Below, piece by piece: positions 27,542-34,832 of a DNA stretch of 64,000 nucleotides. The position numbers and the translations under genes are program-made. The DNA comes from Kribbella sp. VKM Ac-2568 (GTDB lineage: Bacteria > Actinomycetota > Actinomycetes > Propionibacteriales > Kribbellaceae), in the NCBI RefSeq assembly GCF_004345365.1, contig NZ_SLVF01000020.1, positions 62,001 through 126,000 on the forward strand. The letters run 5' to 3'. A model generated the notes under the pieces. It ran no database searches. It was not told the DNA's origin and saw nothing but the letters and a program-made list of their open reading frames with translations. Positions within the stretch are counted from its first letter, which is position 1, and each line of letters begins with the position of its first letter.

Positions 27542-27733
27542 ATGAACAAGAAGATGACGAAGGTCGCGCTCGAGCTGGAAGAGGTCCAGATCCTCCCGGC
27601 GCGAGAGGCGCTGGGTTCGTTCAACATTGCGAACATCGTCGCATCCAACACGGCGGTGGCGGTGAACGCGGCGTCCCACTTCTCCGTGGCGAACGCGGTG
27701 GCGCTGCAGGGCATCAACGTCCACCAGCGCTAG
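27542..27733 (+). CDS. Short peptide 1, hydrophobic Asn/Ala repeat core
   Basis: A 63-residue peptide with a GAGGGGG ribosome site. The charged N-terminal third (MNKKMTKVALELEEVQ) ends at LPAREAL, shared with peptide 2. The C-terminal 40 residues alternate hydrophobic residues, Asn and Ala (SFNIANIVASNTAVAVNAAS) and end ALQGINVHQR. From LPAREAL on, it aligns with peptide 2 over 47 residues without gaps (about 28 identical). Residues 38-61 align without gaps to the third Cys repeat of the exported protein at 30489-31178, with S45 and S48 in place of the two cysteines and Q56 kept. It has no classical signal peptide. It is probably a precursor handled by the M50 protease, but this is inference. 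Confidence 0.75.
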   Translation: MNKKMTKVALELEEVQILPAREALGSFNIANIVASNTAVAVNAASHFSVANAVALQGINVHQR

Positions 27734-27751
27734 CAGACCCGACACAGACCG

Positions 27752-27789
27752 GTGCGTGGGCGGTGGCGCAGTGCGCGCCGTCCACGCAC
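27752..27789 (+). other. Stable RNA hairpin between the two peptide genes
   Basis: Arms GTGCGTGGGCGG (27752-27763) and CCGTCCACGCAC (27778-27789) pair over 12 bases with one G-U pair, and an inner GCGC/GCGC stem tops them. The hairpin ends just before the ribosome site of peptide 2 (GAGGAGAGG). It could protect the upstream mRNA end, act as a weak terminator, or tune translation of peptide 2 relative to peptide 1. Confidence 0.5.
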
Positions 27790-27805
27790 TCGAGGAGAGG
27801 ATGGA

Positions 27806-28009
27806 ATGTCGATGACGAATCTCGGCAGGATCTCTCGGACGGAGGTCGCGAACCAGTCGGTCGACCTCTTGCCCGCGAGAGAGGCGTTGGCGTTGGTCAA
27901 CATCACCAACATCACCGCGATCAACCTGGCCATCGCGGTGAACGCGGCCACTATCGGCTCGACCGCGAGCGCAGCGGCGCTGCAGCATGTGGCTGTGTTC
28001 CAGCGCTAG
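27806..28009 (+). CDS. Short peptide 2, hydrophobic Asn/Ala repeat core
   Basis: A 67-residue peptide paralogous to peptide 1, with GAGGAGAGG 5 bases before its ATG. The N-terminus (MSMTNLGRISRTEVANQSVD) is unlike that of peptide 1, but LPAREAL onward is conserved. The repeat part reads VNITNITAINLAIAVNAA, then GSTASAAALQHVAVFQR. Aligned without gaps to residues 134-157 of the exported Cys-x-x-Cys protein it shares 11 of 24 residues (AVNA, G, T, A, Q and the final V pattern), with T49 and S52 where that protein has cysteines and Q60 conserved. It has no signal peptide. Two versions of one precursor in a row suggest a two-component product or a heteropolymer. Confidence 0.75.
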   Translation: MSMTNLGRISRTEVANQSVDLLPAREALALVNITNITAINLAIAVNAATIGSTASAAALQHVAVFQR

Positions 28010-28023
28010 CAGCTTCCGCGCAC

Positions 28024-28045
28024 GCGCAATGCGGGGGGCTTGCGC
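28024..28045 (+). other. Short hairpin between peptide 2 and the M50-ATPase gene
   Basis: Exact arms GCGCAA (28024-28029) and TTGCGC (28040-28045) enclose a 10-base G-rich loop. It lies 15 bases after the stop of peptide 2 and before the large gene. It may reduce read-through so that the peptides are made in excess over the protease, a common arrangement in peptide operons. Confidence 0.35.
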
Positions 28046-28072
28046 CTCCCGCTCTGGTCGAAGGCCACCGCG

Positions 28073-30442
28073 ATGACGATGAACGAGTTGGTCGATCGCA
28101 CGACTGTGGGCCCGGTTCAAGGCGGGCCCAGGCCGAGCCGTGCGGTCGGCCTGCGGCTGCTCGGACCGTACGAGGGATCGGGGTTTCGGGAGGAGCGCTA
28201 CCTGGTCGAGCGGGCCGACCGGCAGATGGTGCTGCTCACCAAGCTGCTCTACCTGATCGTCGACTACGCCGACGGGCGCACCTCCACCGACCTGCTGGCC
28301 GACCGGGTGAGCCGGGCGTACGGCCAGCGTCTCGATCCCGCCGACCTGGTTCAGCTCATCCACGAGAAGCTCGGGCCGTCCGGCTTGGTCGCGCTCTGGA
28401 ACGGCGCACCTGTCGGGCAGCGACGCGCCGACCCGCTGCTCGCGTTGAGTGTCCGGGGGGTGCTGCTGCCCACGGCCGCAGTACGAGTCGTCGCCCGGGT
28501 CTTCGCGCCGTTGTTCCACCGGCCGATCGTCCTCGGCGTGCTGACGGCAGTGGTCGCCTTCGACGTGTGGATGGTCACCAATCTGGCGCCTTCGCAGGTG
28601 TTTGCCGCTCTGATCGAGCCGGCCGGCGTACTTGCCGTCCTGGTGCTGTTGCTCGCCGCAACGATTTTCCACGAGTTCGGCCACGCCGCTGGATGCCGCT
28701 ACGGAGGTGCCAAACCGGGGCAGATCGGCGTGGGCATCTATTTGTGGATCCCGGCTTTCTACACGAACGTGACCAACGCGTACCGCCTGAATCGTGCGGG
28801 CCGGCTGCGGACCGATCTTGGCGGCGTGTACTTCAACACGGTGTTCATCGTCGCGGCCGCCGCGACGTACCTGTGGACCGGGTGGGCTCCGCTGCTCGCG
28901 GTCGTTGCCCTCTCGCACTTGGAGATAATCCAGCAACTGCTGCCTGTGGTCCGCTTCGACGGGTACTACATCCTGGGGGACCTCGCCGGGGTACCGAATC
29001 TGTTCGGGCACGTCCGGCCGATCATGCGGAGTCTGCTTCCGGGCCATGGTGGCGACCGCGGCGTGGCGCAGCTCCAGCTCCGGCCCCGGGTGATCGTTAC
29101 GGCCTGGGTGCTGGTCACCGTGCCCACGTTGGCCATCGGCGTCGGAATTGCCGTTCGGAACGCCCCTCGCTACCTGGCCGACTTCTGGGACCGCTCGAGC
29201 GAATTGGCGGCCGGTGCGCGAGCGCTCTTCTCCGCGGGGCAGCCGGGCGCGGCGACGCTCGCCATCCTGTCTCTGCTGGCGATCACCGTGCCCGTCATCG
29301 GCCTCGGCCTGGTGCTCGGCAGATCGTTGCTCCACGTCAGCCGGGGGCTGTGGGCGCGACGTGCAGCAGGCGGGGCGGCTCCCGCCCCGCCATTGGCAGA
29401 GGACCAGCAACGGACGGTGCCGGGGGAGGAACCCATGAGCTCTGTGGACAGCTCGAACGACCACAAGATCAACGGCGTCGAGTCCGAACTCGTTGCGGCA
29501 GCGCCGCCCGGCGCGGCCGCTTTCACCGAGGAGGCGATGCTCCGCCGGCGCGTACCGCCGCCCCAGCGCGGTTGGCGTCACGGCCTGTACTTCGCGACGA
29601 GCGGTCGCGTCAACGTCGGGCCGAGCGTCGCCGAACAACGCGAGCGGGAGCGGATCTCCCGGGTCCGAGCGCCGCTCCGGGGCCCGCGCCGAGTGGTCAC
29701 GCTGAGCCGCAAGGGCGGCGCCGGAAAGACCACTACGACGCTGATGCTCGGCCACACACTCGCCGTCCACCGCGGCGACCGGGTGGTTGCCCTGGACGCC
29801 AATCCCGACGCGGGCTCCCTCATCTACCGCGTCCGGCGAGAGTCACCGGCCACGGTGACCAGCCTGCTGGGCGAGCGCGAGCTCATCACCAAGTACGCCG
29901 ACCTGCGGGCCTACACCTCGCAGGCGCCGAGCCGGCTCGAAGTGATCGCCTCCGACGACGATCCTCGGATCACCCAGGCTCTGGGCGACCTCGACTATCG
30001 CGCCGCGATCGGGCTCCTCACGCAGCACTACAACCTGATCCTCATCGACACCGGAACCGGCATCCTGGACAGCGCCGTCCAGGGCATCCTCCGGGAGGCA
30101 GACCAGGTTGTCGTGGTCATGCCGCCCGCGCTGGACGGCGCTCGGGTCGCCGCGGGAACTCTGGACTGGCTCGACCAGCACGGCCACCAGGACCTGGTCG
30201 CCTCCGCTGTCGCGGTCATCAACACGACCAGAGGAAGGCCGCGCTGGCTCCAGCTCGACGAGATCGAGAAGCATTTCTCCACGCGCTGCGCCGGCACGGT
30301 CCGCATTCCGTGGGACCCCGCGTTGGAGACCGGCGCAGCGACCGATCTCGAGGACCTGCGCCCCGCCACCCGCGAGGCGTACCTTGAACTGGCCGAATTG
30401 GTTGCCGACGGCTTCTCCGTGGACCACAGGAGCACCCCATGA
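28073..30442 (+). CDS. M50-type membrane metalloprotease fused to a MinD/ParA-like ATPase
   Basis: A 789-residue fusion. Residues 1-110 form a cytoplasmic region (GFREERYLVERADRQMVLLT) like that of peptide zinc metalloproteases. About six hydrophobic segments span residues 130-430; one holds HEFGH at 200-204 (zinc ligands and catalytic Glu) and a later NxxxxxP/FDGYY segment (VVRFDGYYILGDLAG) probably holds the third ligand. After a polar linker, a P-loop ATPase occupies about residues 540-785, with Walker A KGGAGKTT at 547-554, LDANPDAGSL and LIDTGTGILDSAV. M50 proteases cut peptides within or at the membrane, and MinD/ParA ATPases act in positioning or secretion. The ATG at 28073 follows GAAGG; a TTG at 28040 is possible. 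Confidence 0.8.
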   Translation: MTMNELVDRTTVGPVQGGPRPSRAVGLRLLGPYEGSGFREERYLVERADRQMVLLTKLLYLIVDYADGRTSTDLLADRVSRAYGQRLDPADLVQLIHEKLGPSGLVALWNGAPVGQRRADPLLALSVRGVLLPTAAVRVVARVFAPLFHRPIVLGVLTAVVAFDVWMVTNLAPSQVFAALIEPAGVLAVLVLLLAATIFHEFGHAAGCRYGGAKPGQIGVGIYLWIPAFYTNVTNAYRLNRAGRLRTDLGGVYFNTVFIVAAAATYLWTGWAPLLAVVALSHLEIIQQLLPVVRFDGYYILGDLAGVPNLFGHVRPIMRSLLPGHGGDRGVAQLQLRPRVIVTAWVLVTVPTLAIGVGIAVRNAPRYLADFWDRSSELAAGARALFSAGQPGAATLAILSLLAITVPVIGLGLVLGRSLLHVSRGLWARRAAGGAAPAPPLAEDQQRTVPGEEPMSSVDSSNDHKINGVESELVAAAPPGAAAFTEEAMLRRRVPPPQRGWRHGLYFATSGRVNVGPSVAEQRERERISRVRAPLRGPRRVVTLSRKGGAGKTTTTLMLGHTLAVHRGDRVVALDANPDAGSLIYRVRRESPATVTSLLGERELITKYADLRAYTSQAPSRLEVIASDDDPRITQALGDLDYRAAIGLLTQHYNLILIDTGTGILDSAVQGILREADQVVVVMPPALDGARVAAGTLDWLDQHGHQDLVASAVAVINTTRGRPRWLQLDEIEKHFSTRCAGTVRIPWDPALETGAATDLEDLRPATREAYLELAELVADGFSVDHRSTP

Positions 30443-30488
30443 ACCGTCATCCGTCCGTGTCAGGTCCCACCCGAAGAGGAGCCACCCG

Positions 30489-31178
30489 ATGACGATTCGC
30501 CAGCGACTCCAAGCGACAGTGCTGATTGCATCCCTGGTCGTCAGTGCGGCCGGCGGCTCCAGCATGCTGAGGTACCGCAACGGGCAGGACTTCGACCTGG
30601 TCGCGTCCGCCAATCCGGCGACTCCGGGCAGTTCCGACGCGGACCGCACGACCATGTACGAACGCGCACGCGGGAAGCGGACCCAGGCCGATGCCGTGGC
30701 GAGCGCCTCAGCAACCTGCGACTCCTGCAGGGGGACCGCGACCACGGTGCAGGTCATCTATTTCGGTAAACCGCGGAAGGGCACAGCCGACAACACGGCG
30801 ACCGCGTGGTCGAGCTGTAGCAACTGCGGCGCCATCAGCGTGTCCGTGCAGGTGGTGGTGGTACGGCCTGGAACCAATCTGACCGCCCGGAACCGCGCAC
30901 TGGCGGTCAATGCCTCCTGCGCAGGCTGTACCACGGCGTCGGTCGCGGTCCAGTTCGTTGTCGTCACGAAGAAGCACCAGGCGTTCTCAAGCAAGGGCCG
31001 CGCACAACTCGAGGCGCTGGCGAATCAGCTGGAAGCCGAGCTGCAAGGGGCGTCCCGCACCAAGGCAGCCCGGACGTCCGCGGCCAAGGAGATCGGACTC
31101 CCGGGCATCGAAGCCCTTGTCAGGAACGAGCTCAAGCCGACGACCATGCAACCACACTTCGCCATCAAGACCGGCTGA
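30489..31178 (+). CDS. Exported protein with three Cys-x-x-Cys repeats
   Basis: A 229-residue protein. A signal peptide (RLQATVLIASLVVSAAGGSS) precedes three repeats: C77/C80/Q88, C110/C113/Q121 and C144/C147/Q155, each with Cys, two residues, Cys, then Gln eleven residues after the first Cys, in a strand rich in Val (SVSVQVVVV). The last repeat has AVNASCAGCTTASVAVQF. The C-terminal 60 residues are Lys/Ala-rich and helical (AQLEALANQLEAELQGASRT). I recall similar proteins next to peptide zinc metalloproteases in other actinomycetes but know no function. Disulfides or metal-thiol bridges outside the cell are plausible. The ribosome site is GAGGAG; the gap to the M50 gene is 46 bases. Confidence 0.7.
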   Translation: MTIRQRLQATVLIASLVVSAAGGSSMLRYRNGQDFDLVASANPATPGSSDADRTTMYERARGKRTQADAVASASATCDSCRGTATTVQVIYFGKPRKGTADNTATAWSSCSNCGAISVSVQVVVVRPGTNLTARNRALAVNASCAGCTTASVAVQFVVVTKKHQAFSSKGRAQLEALANQLEAELQGASRTKAARTSAAKEIGLPGIEALVRNELKPTTMQPHFAIKTG

Positions 31179-31193
31179 CGGGAGGCAACGCAG

Positions 31194-31619
31194 ATGCCTG
31201 TCCACCGACTGACCACCATCGCACTAGCCGCCGTTGTTTCACTCGCGCTTGTTGGCTGTGAACCCGTCGAGACAACATCACGAAGCAGCAAGAGCAGCAG
31301 CAGTAAGAGCAGCAGCAGCAGTAAGAGCAAGACCAGTGGCAACAGCGGAAAGAGCAGCACGAAATCGCGCGCCAGTGTCAAGATCACCGCGTCCGACAAG
31401 GTCTGCTGGGCTGGGAAGGTGGGCGGGCAGACCAAGAAGGGCTGCGGCAATGCCACCATCCAGGTCCGGGACTCCAAAGGCACCTATCGGATCGAGCTCC
31501 GAAAGACCAAGGGGAGCGACAACCTCAAGGTCGTACTGATCGTCAACGGCGACAAAGTCGACAGCGGCAGCATCACCTCCACCTCAGGCGCAGTCTCCAT
31601 CAGCTACGCCAACCGATAG
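31194..31619 (+). CDS. Ser/Lys-rich lipoprotein
   Basis: A 141-residue lipoprotein. The signal peptide ends in the lipobox LALVGC, so C22 should be lipidated. A low-complexity Ser/Lys tract follows (RSSKSSSSKSSSSSKSK, encoded by AGC/AGT/AAG triplets), acting as a wall-spanning or flexible linker. The C-terminal 80 residues form a compact domain with two cysteines (VCWAGKVGGQTKKGCGNATI) and strands (YRIELRK, LKVVLIVNGDKVDSGSI) that I do not recognise. It lies 15 bases after the Cys-repeat gene and ends the unit, so it probably belongs to the same system and faces the outside. Confidence 0.75.
   Translation: MPVHRLTTIALAAVVSLALVGCEPVETTSRSSKSSSSKSSSSSKSKTSGNSGKSSTKSRASVKITASDKVCWAGKVGGQTKKGCGNATIQVRDSKGTYRIELRKTKGSDNLKVVLIVNGDKVDSGSITSTSGAVSISYANR
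31284..31331 (+). repeat. AGC/AGT/AAG triplet repeat inside the lipoprotein gene
   Basis: Sixteen consecutive triplets, all AGC, AGT or AAG, encode a Ser/Lys tract. The blocks (AGC)2-3 AGT AAG recur, so slippage could change the linker length in frame. The composition is far less GC-rich than the surroundings. Confidence 0.8.
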
Positions 31620-31716
31620 ACAGGCGACCAGGACCGAAGGCTGCAAGCCCAACCAGCCACGGTGACGCAGCTAACGGCGGACCGTGCAGTCCGCTCAATG
31701 CAGTCGACGAGTGTCC

Positions 31717-32340
31717 TCAGGACGTCGCCATTTGGGTGGTCTGCTGCGCGGCCCATTGGGCCGCGGCGTCGGCGACCGGGATCGTCGGGTTCACCAGCCA
31801 CGCGGCCTCGAGGCCGTAGCAGAACGCGATGATCTCCATGGCCTTGAGCTGCGGATCGATGTCGTCGCGCATCTCGCCGCGCTGTTGTGCGGAACGCAGG
31901 GTCGCCGTCACGCGGTCGATCGTCGTCCGGTAGCCCTCGACCAGGCGCGGGTGGAGGTCGGTGTCGGGACTGACGTTCTCCCCGAGGACGACCGTGTTCA
32001 TGCCGAGCAGGCTGTAAACCTTGTCGTCGTGCTGGCTCGGCCAGCTGGCCATGTGCCTGGCGATGATGTCCACGATCTTGACGCCGGGGTCGGGTCCGTC
32101 GCCCCACAGCCACTCCTCGGTGAAGGCCAGGTGGCGGTCCAGGACGGCGTTGAGCAGTGCCTCCTTGCTGCCGAAGTGGTACAGCAACCCGGTCTGTGAC
32201 ACGCCCGCCTCGGCAGCGATGTCGGCCAGGCTCGTGCCGCGCGCCCCGTTGCGCGCGATGAATCGCACGGCGACGTCGACGATGCGCTCCCGCGTCTCGA
32301 GGCCCTTGGCCGAGGTCTTGGGCTTCTGGATAGCGGGCAC
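31717..32340 (-). CDS. TetR-family transcriptional regulator
   Basis: A 207-residue repressor-type regulator. The helix-turn-helix region is ERIVDVAVRFIARNGARGTS, LADIAAEAGVSQTGLLYHFG, SKEALLNAVLDRH at about residues 18-65, a very typical TetR motif. The remaining helices form the ligand domain, ligand unknown. The GTG at 32340 is behind AGGGAG; upstream frame continues but is not coding. It is divergent from the esterase/ABC operon. A perfect 20-base palindrome and a weaker copy lie between the two starts and are the likely operators. Confidence 0.9.
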   Translation of the reverse strand: MPAIQKPKTSAKGLETRERIVDVAVRFIARNGARGTSLADIAAEAGVSQTGLLYHFGSKEALLNAVLDRHLAFTEEWLWGDGPDPGVKIVDIIARHMASWPSQHDDKVYSLLGMNTVVLGENVSPDTDLHPRLVEGYRTTIDRVTATLRSAQQRGEMRDDIDPQLKAMEIIAFCYGLEAAWLVNPTIPVADAAAQWAAQQTTQMATS

Positions 32341-32390
32341 GGTCGATCTCCCTCGCGATGGCCGAGACGGTCGCGGCCAAGCATAGACAA

Positions 32391-32410
32391 CTGACTGAGT
32401 ACTCGGTAGC
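32391..32410. promoter_or_regulatory. Second, imperfect TetR operator-like palindrome
   Basis: The sequence CTGACTGAGTACTCGGTAGC matches the perfect palindrome at 32421-32440 at 15 of 20 positions, best in the centre (ACTGAGTACTC). Its centre lies exactly 30 bp from the centre of the other site, so both would face the same side of the helix. It is nearer to the regulator gene and could serve autoregulation. Confidence 0.55.
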
Positions 32411-32420
32411 TTTTGCAAAA

Positions 32421-32440
32421 CAGACTGAGTACTCAGTCTG
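32421..32440. promoter_or_regulatory. Perfect 20-base palindrome, probable TetR operator
   Basis: CAGACTGAGTACTCAGTCTG reads the same on both strands and lies in the 129-base gap between the divergent TetR gene and the esterase-ABC operon. The size and symmetry fit a TetR dimer site. The esterase start is 30 bases downstream, so bound repressor would block the operon promoter or its start. Confidence 0.75.
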
Positions 32441-32469
32441 GAATGTCGGCAACGAAAGGACGGATCCCG

Positions 32470-33486
32470 ATGAGCGCAGCCTTCCGGCCGGAATCTCCGG
32501 TCGTCCGCGATGAGGACACTCCGCCACGGCCGCAAGAGCAGGTCCAGGCATTCCTGGACAGCTCCGGCTCGTCGCCCGACCCGTGGAGCTCCGACATCGC
32601 GACGGTTCGGGCGGACGCGCGCGAGAAGGTCCTGGCAGTGACCGGCAAGCCCGCGTCGGTGGCCTCCGTCGAATCGATCGACGCGGACGGCGTGCCTGGC
32701 CGGCTCTACCGACCCACCGGCACGGAGCGAGAAGTGCTGGTCTGGGCACACGGCGGCGGCTGGATGCACGGCGACCTCGACACCGCCGACGGTGTCTCCC
32801 GTGCTCTGGCGAACCGGGCCGCCTGCGCGGTCTTGTCGATCGACTACCGGCTCGCGCCGGAACATCCTTTCCCGGCCGGCTTCGACGACGCGTGGACCGC
32901 CATCACGTGGGCACGGCGCAACTTCGACAGCGTGGCCGTCGGTGGCGACAGTTCGGGCGGCAATCTCGCGGCGGCGGCGGCACTCAAGGCGCGGGATGAA
33001 CGCGTCGAGTTGGCGGCCCAGCTTCTCGTCTACCCGGTGCTCGACAGCATCGAGGACACCGACTACAAGGTCGCGTTCCAGCAGCGGTATGCGCGCTTCG
33101 CGGGCCGGCCAGGCTTCGGCTCCAACAGCTACCGGCGGCTCAGGCACATCTGGGAGACCTACGTTCCCGACCCAGCGGCCCGCAAGGCGTCGTACGCGTC
33201 GCCGCTCCACGCCGAGTCTGTGGAAGGCGTCGCGCCCGCGACGATCATCACTGCCGAACACGACTTCCTCCGCGGCGAGGCCGAGGACTACGCCCGACGC
33301 CTGAAGACGGCCGGCGTACAGGTCGAGCTGGACGAGTACGCAGGCCAGATCCATGGCTTCTTCGAGATGTTCACCGCAATGACCGACGCGCATCACGCGG
33401 TCGGCGTGGCCGGCGACGCCGTCCGTCGCGCCTTCCAGTCCATCCACTCCAGCGAGCCTTCAAAGGAGTTCTCGTGCGATCGCTGA
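32470..33486 (+). CDS. Alpha/beta hydrolase, HSL-type esterase
   Basis: A 338-residue esterase of the hormone-sensitive-lipase family. HGGG at 94-97 forms the oxyanion hole, the nucleophile is S161 in GDSSGG, and the acid and base lie in TAEHDFLRGEAE and QIHGFFEMF. YRLAPEHPFPAGFDD is typical. It is the first gene of the TetR-controlled operon, overlapping the binding protein gene by 13 bases. In this context it may free a sugar or alcohol from an ester before or after uptake; no signal peptide is present, so it acts inside the cell. The ATG at 32470 is preferred; an ATG at 32443 is possible. Confidence 0.88.
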   Translation: MSAAFRPESPVVRDEDTPPRPQEQVQAFLDSSGSSPDPWSSDIATVRADAREKVLAVTGKPASVASVESIDADGVPGRLYRPTGTEREVLVWAHGGGWMHGDLDTADGVSRALANRAACAVLSIDYRLAPEHPFPAGFDDAWTAITWARRNFDSVAVGGDSSGGNLAAAAALKARDERVELAAQLLVYPVLDSIEDTDYKVAFQQRYARFAGRPGFGSNSYRRLRHIWETYVPDPAARKASYASPLHAESVEGVAPATIITAEHDFLRGEAEDYARRLKTAGVQVELDEYAGQIHGFFEMFTAMTDAHHAVGVAGDAVRRAFQSIHSSEPSKEFSCDR

Positions 33487-34832
33487 CCCAGTACCGCGGA
33501 ATCGTCCGGGTGGCCGCCATAGCCGCGGCCGCTGCACTGCTCCTCGCCGCCTGTGCACCCGGCGGGAACTCCGAAGCCGGCCCGGCGCCGACCAGGCAGG
33601 CGTCCACCGGCGTCGGCAGCGAGCCAGTCACGCTGAGGCTGCTCGTCAACAGCGGCGTCGACGTCCCGTTCTACACCGCGCTCGGCGAGCTGTTCCACGC
33701 CAAGTACGACAACGTCACCGTCAAGGTGGAGAACCAGGACTACGCCACCCTGACCACGAACATCGCGCACATCCTTGCCGGGAGCAACGTGCCCGACCTC
33801 GTCCGGGTCTCGCAGCTCGGCAACCTGATCGAGGACCACCTGCTGACCGGCCTCGACCCCTATGCCAAGGCGTACGGGTGGGACCAGTGGCCGCAGTCGC
33901 AGTTCGCCTCCACCCGCGTCGGGCCGGACGGCAAGCAGCGCGGTACGGGCTCGCTCTACGCCGCCGGCGCAGGTTTCGGCCTGACCGGGGTGTATTACAA
34001 CAAGGCGCTCGCGCAGCGGATCGGTATGACGCGTCCACCGGCGACTGTCGCCGAATTCGAGCAGTTGCTCGCCAAGGCGAAAGACGCCGGGTTGCAGCCG
34101 ATCATGATCAACGGCAAGGACGGCGGCAGCGTCTATCCACTGCAGAATCTGGTGATGTCCTCCGCGGGCGACGCGCAAGCCGTCCAGGACTGGAACTACG
34201 CCAAGCCCGGCGCGAGTATCGACAACGCGGCGACGGTGAAGGCCGCCACGTCGCTGCAGCGCTGGGGACAAGCGGGATACCTGCCGGCCGACGTGAACGA
34301 CATCGACCAGACCCGGGCGCCGGCCGAGTTCGTCAAAGGCAACGGGGTGTTCTTCCCGAGCGGCAACTGGCAGGCGCCGGCACTGGACAAGGCCGGGGCC
34401 GGCCAGTTCGGGTTCTTTCTCTTCCCGTCCGGCGAAACCGGCGGCCCGTCGTACGCGATGACCGCCCCCGCCAATCTGGGGATCCCGGCGAAGTCGCCTC
34501 ATGCCGACGTCGCGGCCGCGTTCCTGGACTTCGTGCAGACCAACTCGCAGGCCCGGCAGGACACGGTGACCCTCGGCGGCCTCGTACCCGCGGGTCCGTC
34601 GGAGGCCGCGGCTCCGACTGCGCCAGAGGGATCGGCCGTCGCCGCCACCGTCGGCTCGTTCCAGGAGCTGCTGAAGAGCAACGGGCTGGTCGGCTTCATG
34701 GCTGACGCGACGGCTTCGATCCACGTCAACAGCCTGATCCCGCAAACGCAGCTGCTGCTGGCCGGCAAGACGACGCCCGAGGCGTTCGCGGCCAAGGTGC
34801 AGTCCGACTACGAGCGCGACCTCGGACAATGA
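33474..34832 (+). CDS. ABC transporter substrate-binding lipoprotein (carbohydrate type)
   Basis: A 452-residue extracellular binding protein of the sugar family (cluster 1). Signal peptide and lipobox LLAAC give lipidated C27. Then VTLRLLVNSGVDVPFYTALG opens the first lobe; YAAGAGFGLTGVYYNKALAQ and VFFPSGNWQAPALDK are conserved strands of the family. The GTG start overlaps the esterase 3' end and lies behind AAAGGAG. It captures the substrate for the two permeases encoded next. The ligand cannot be inferred from sequence. Confidence 0.9.
   Translation: MRSLTQYRGIVRVAAIAAAAALLLAACAPGGNSEAGPAPTRQASTGVGSEPVTLRLLVNSGVDVPFYTALGELFHAKYDNVTVKVENQDYATLTTNIAHILAGSNVPDLVRVSQLGNLIEDHLLTGLDPYAKAYGWDQWPQSQFASTRVGPDGKQRGTGSLYAAGAGFGLTGVYYNKALAQRIGMTRPPATVAEFEQLLAKAKDAGLQPIMINGKDGGSVYPLQNLVMSSAGDAQAVQDWNYAKPGASIDNAATVKAATSLQRWGQAGYLPADVNDIDQTRAPAEFVKGNGVFFPSGNWQAPALDKAGAGQFGFFLFPSGETGGPSYAMTAPANLGIPAKSPHADVAAAFLDFVQTNSQARQDTVTLGGLVPAGPSEAAAPTAPEGSAVAATVGSFQELLKSNGLVGFMADATASIHVNSLIPQTQLLLAGKTTPEAFAAKVQSDYERDLGQ

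Noticed and set aside
27542..28009. Reading the two peptides as lanthipeptide, lasso or class II bacteriocin precursors
   Set aside because: No cysteine in the core, no double-glycine leader, and no LanB/C/M, lasso B/C or radical SAM gene nearby. The link to the Cys-repeat protein is a better description.
27329..29770. 813-codon minus-strand frame covering both peptide genes and the M50 region
   Set aside because: It is open only because of third-position GC. The plus-strand genes have ribosome sites, paralogy and catalytic motifs.
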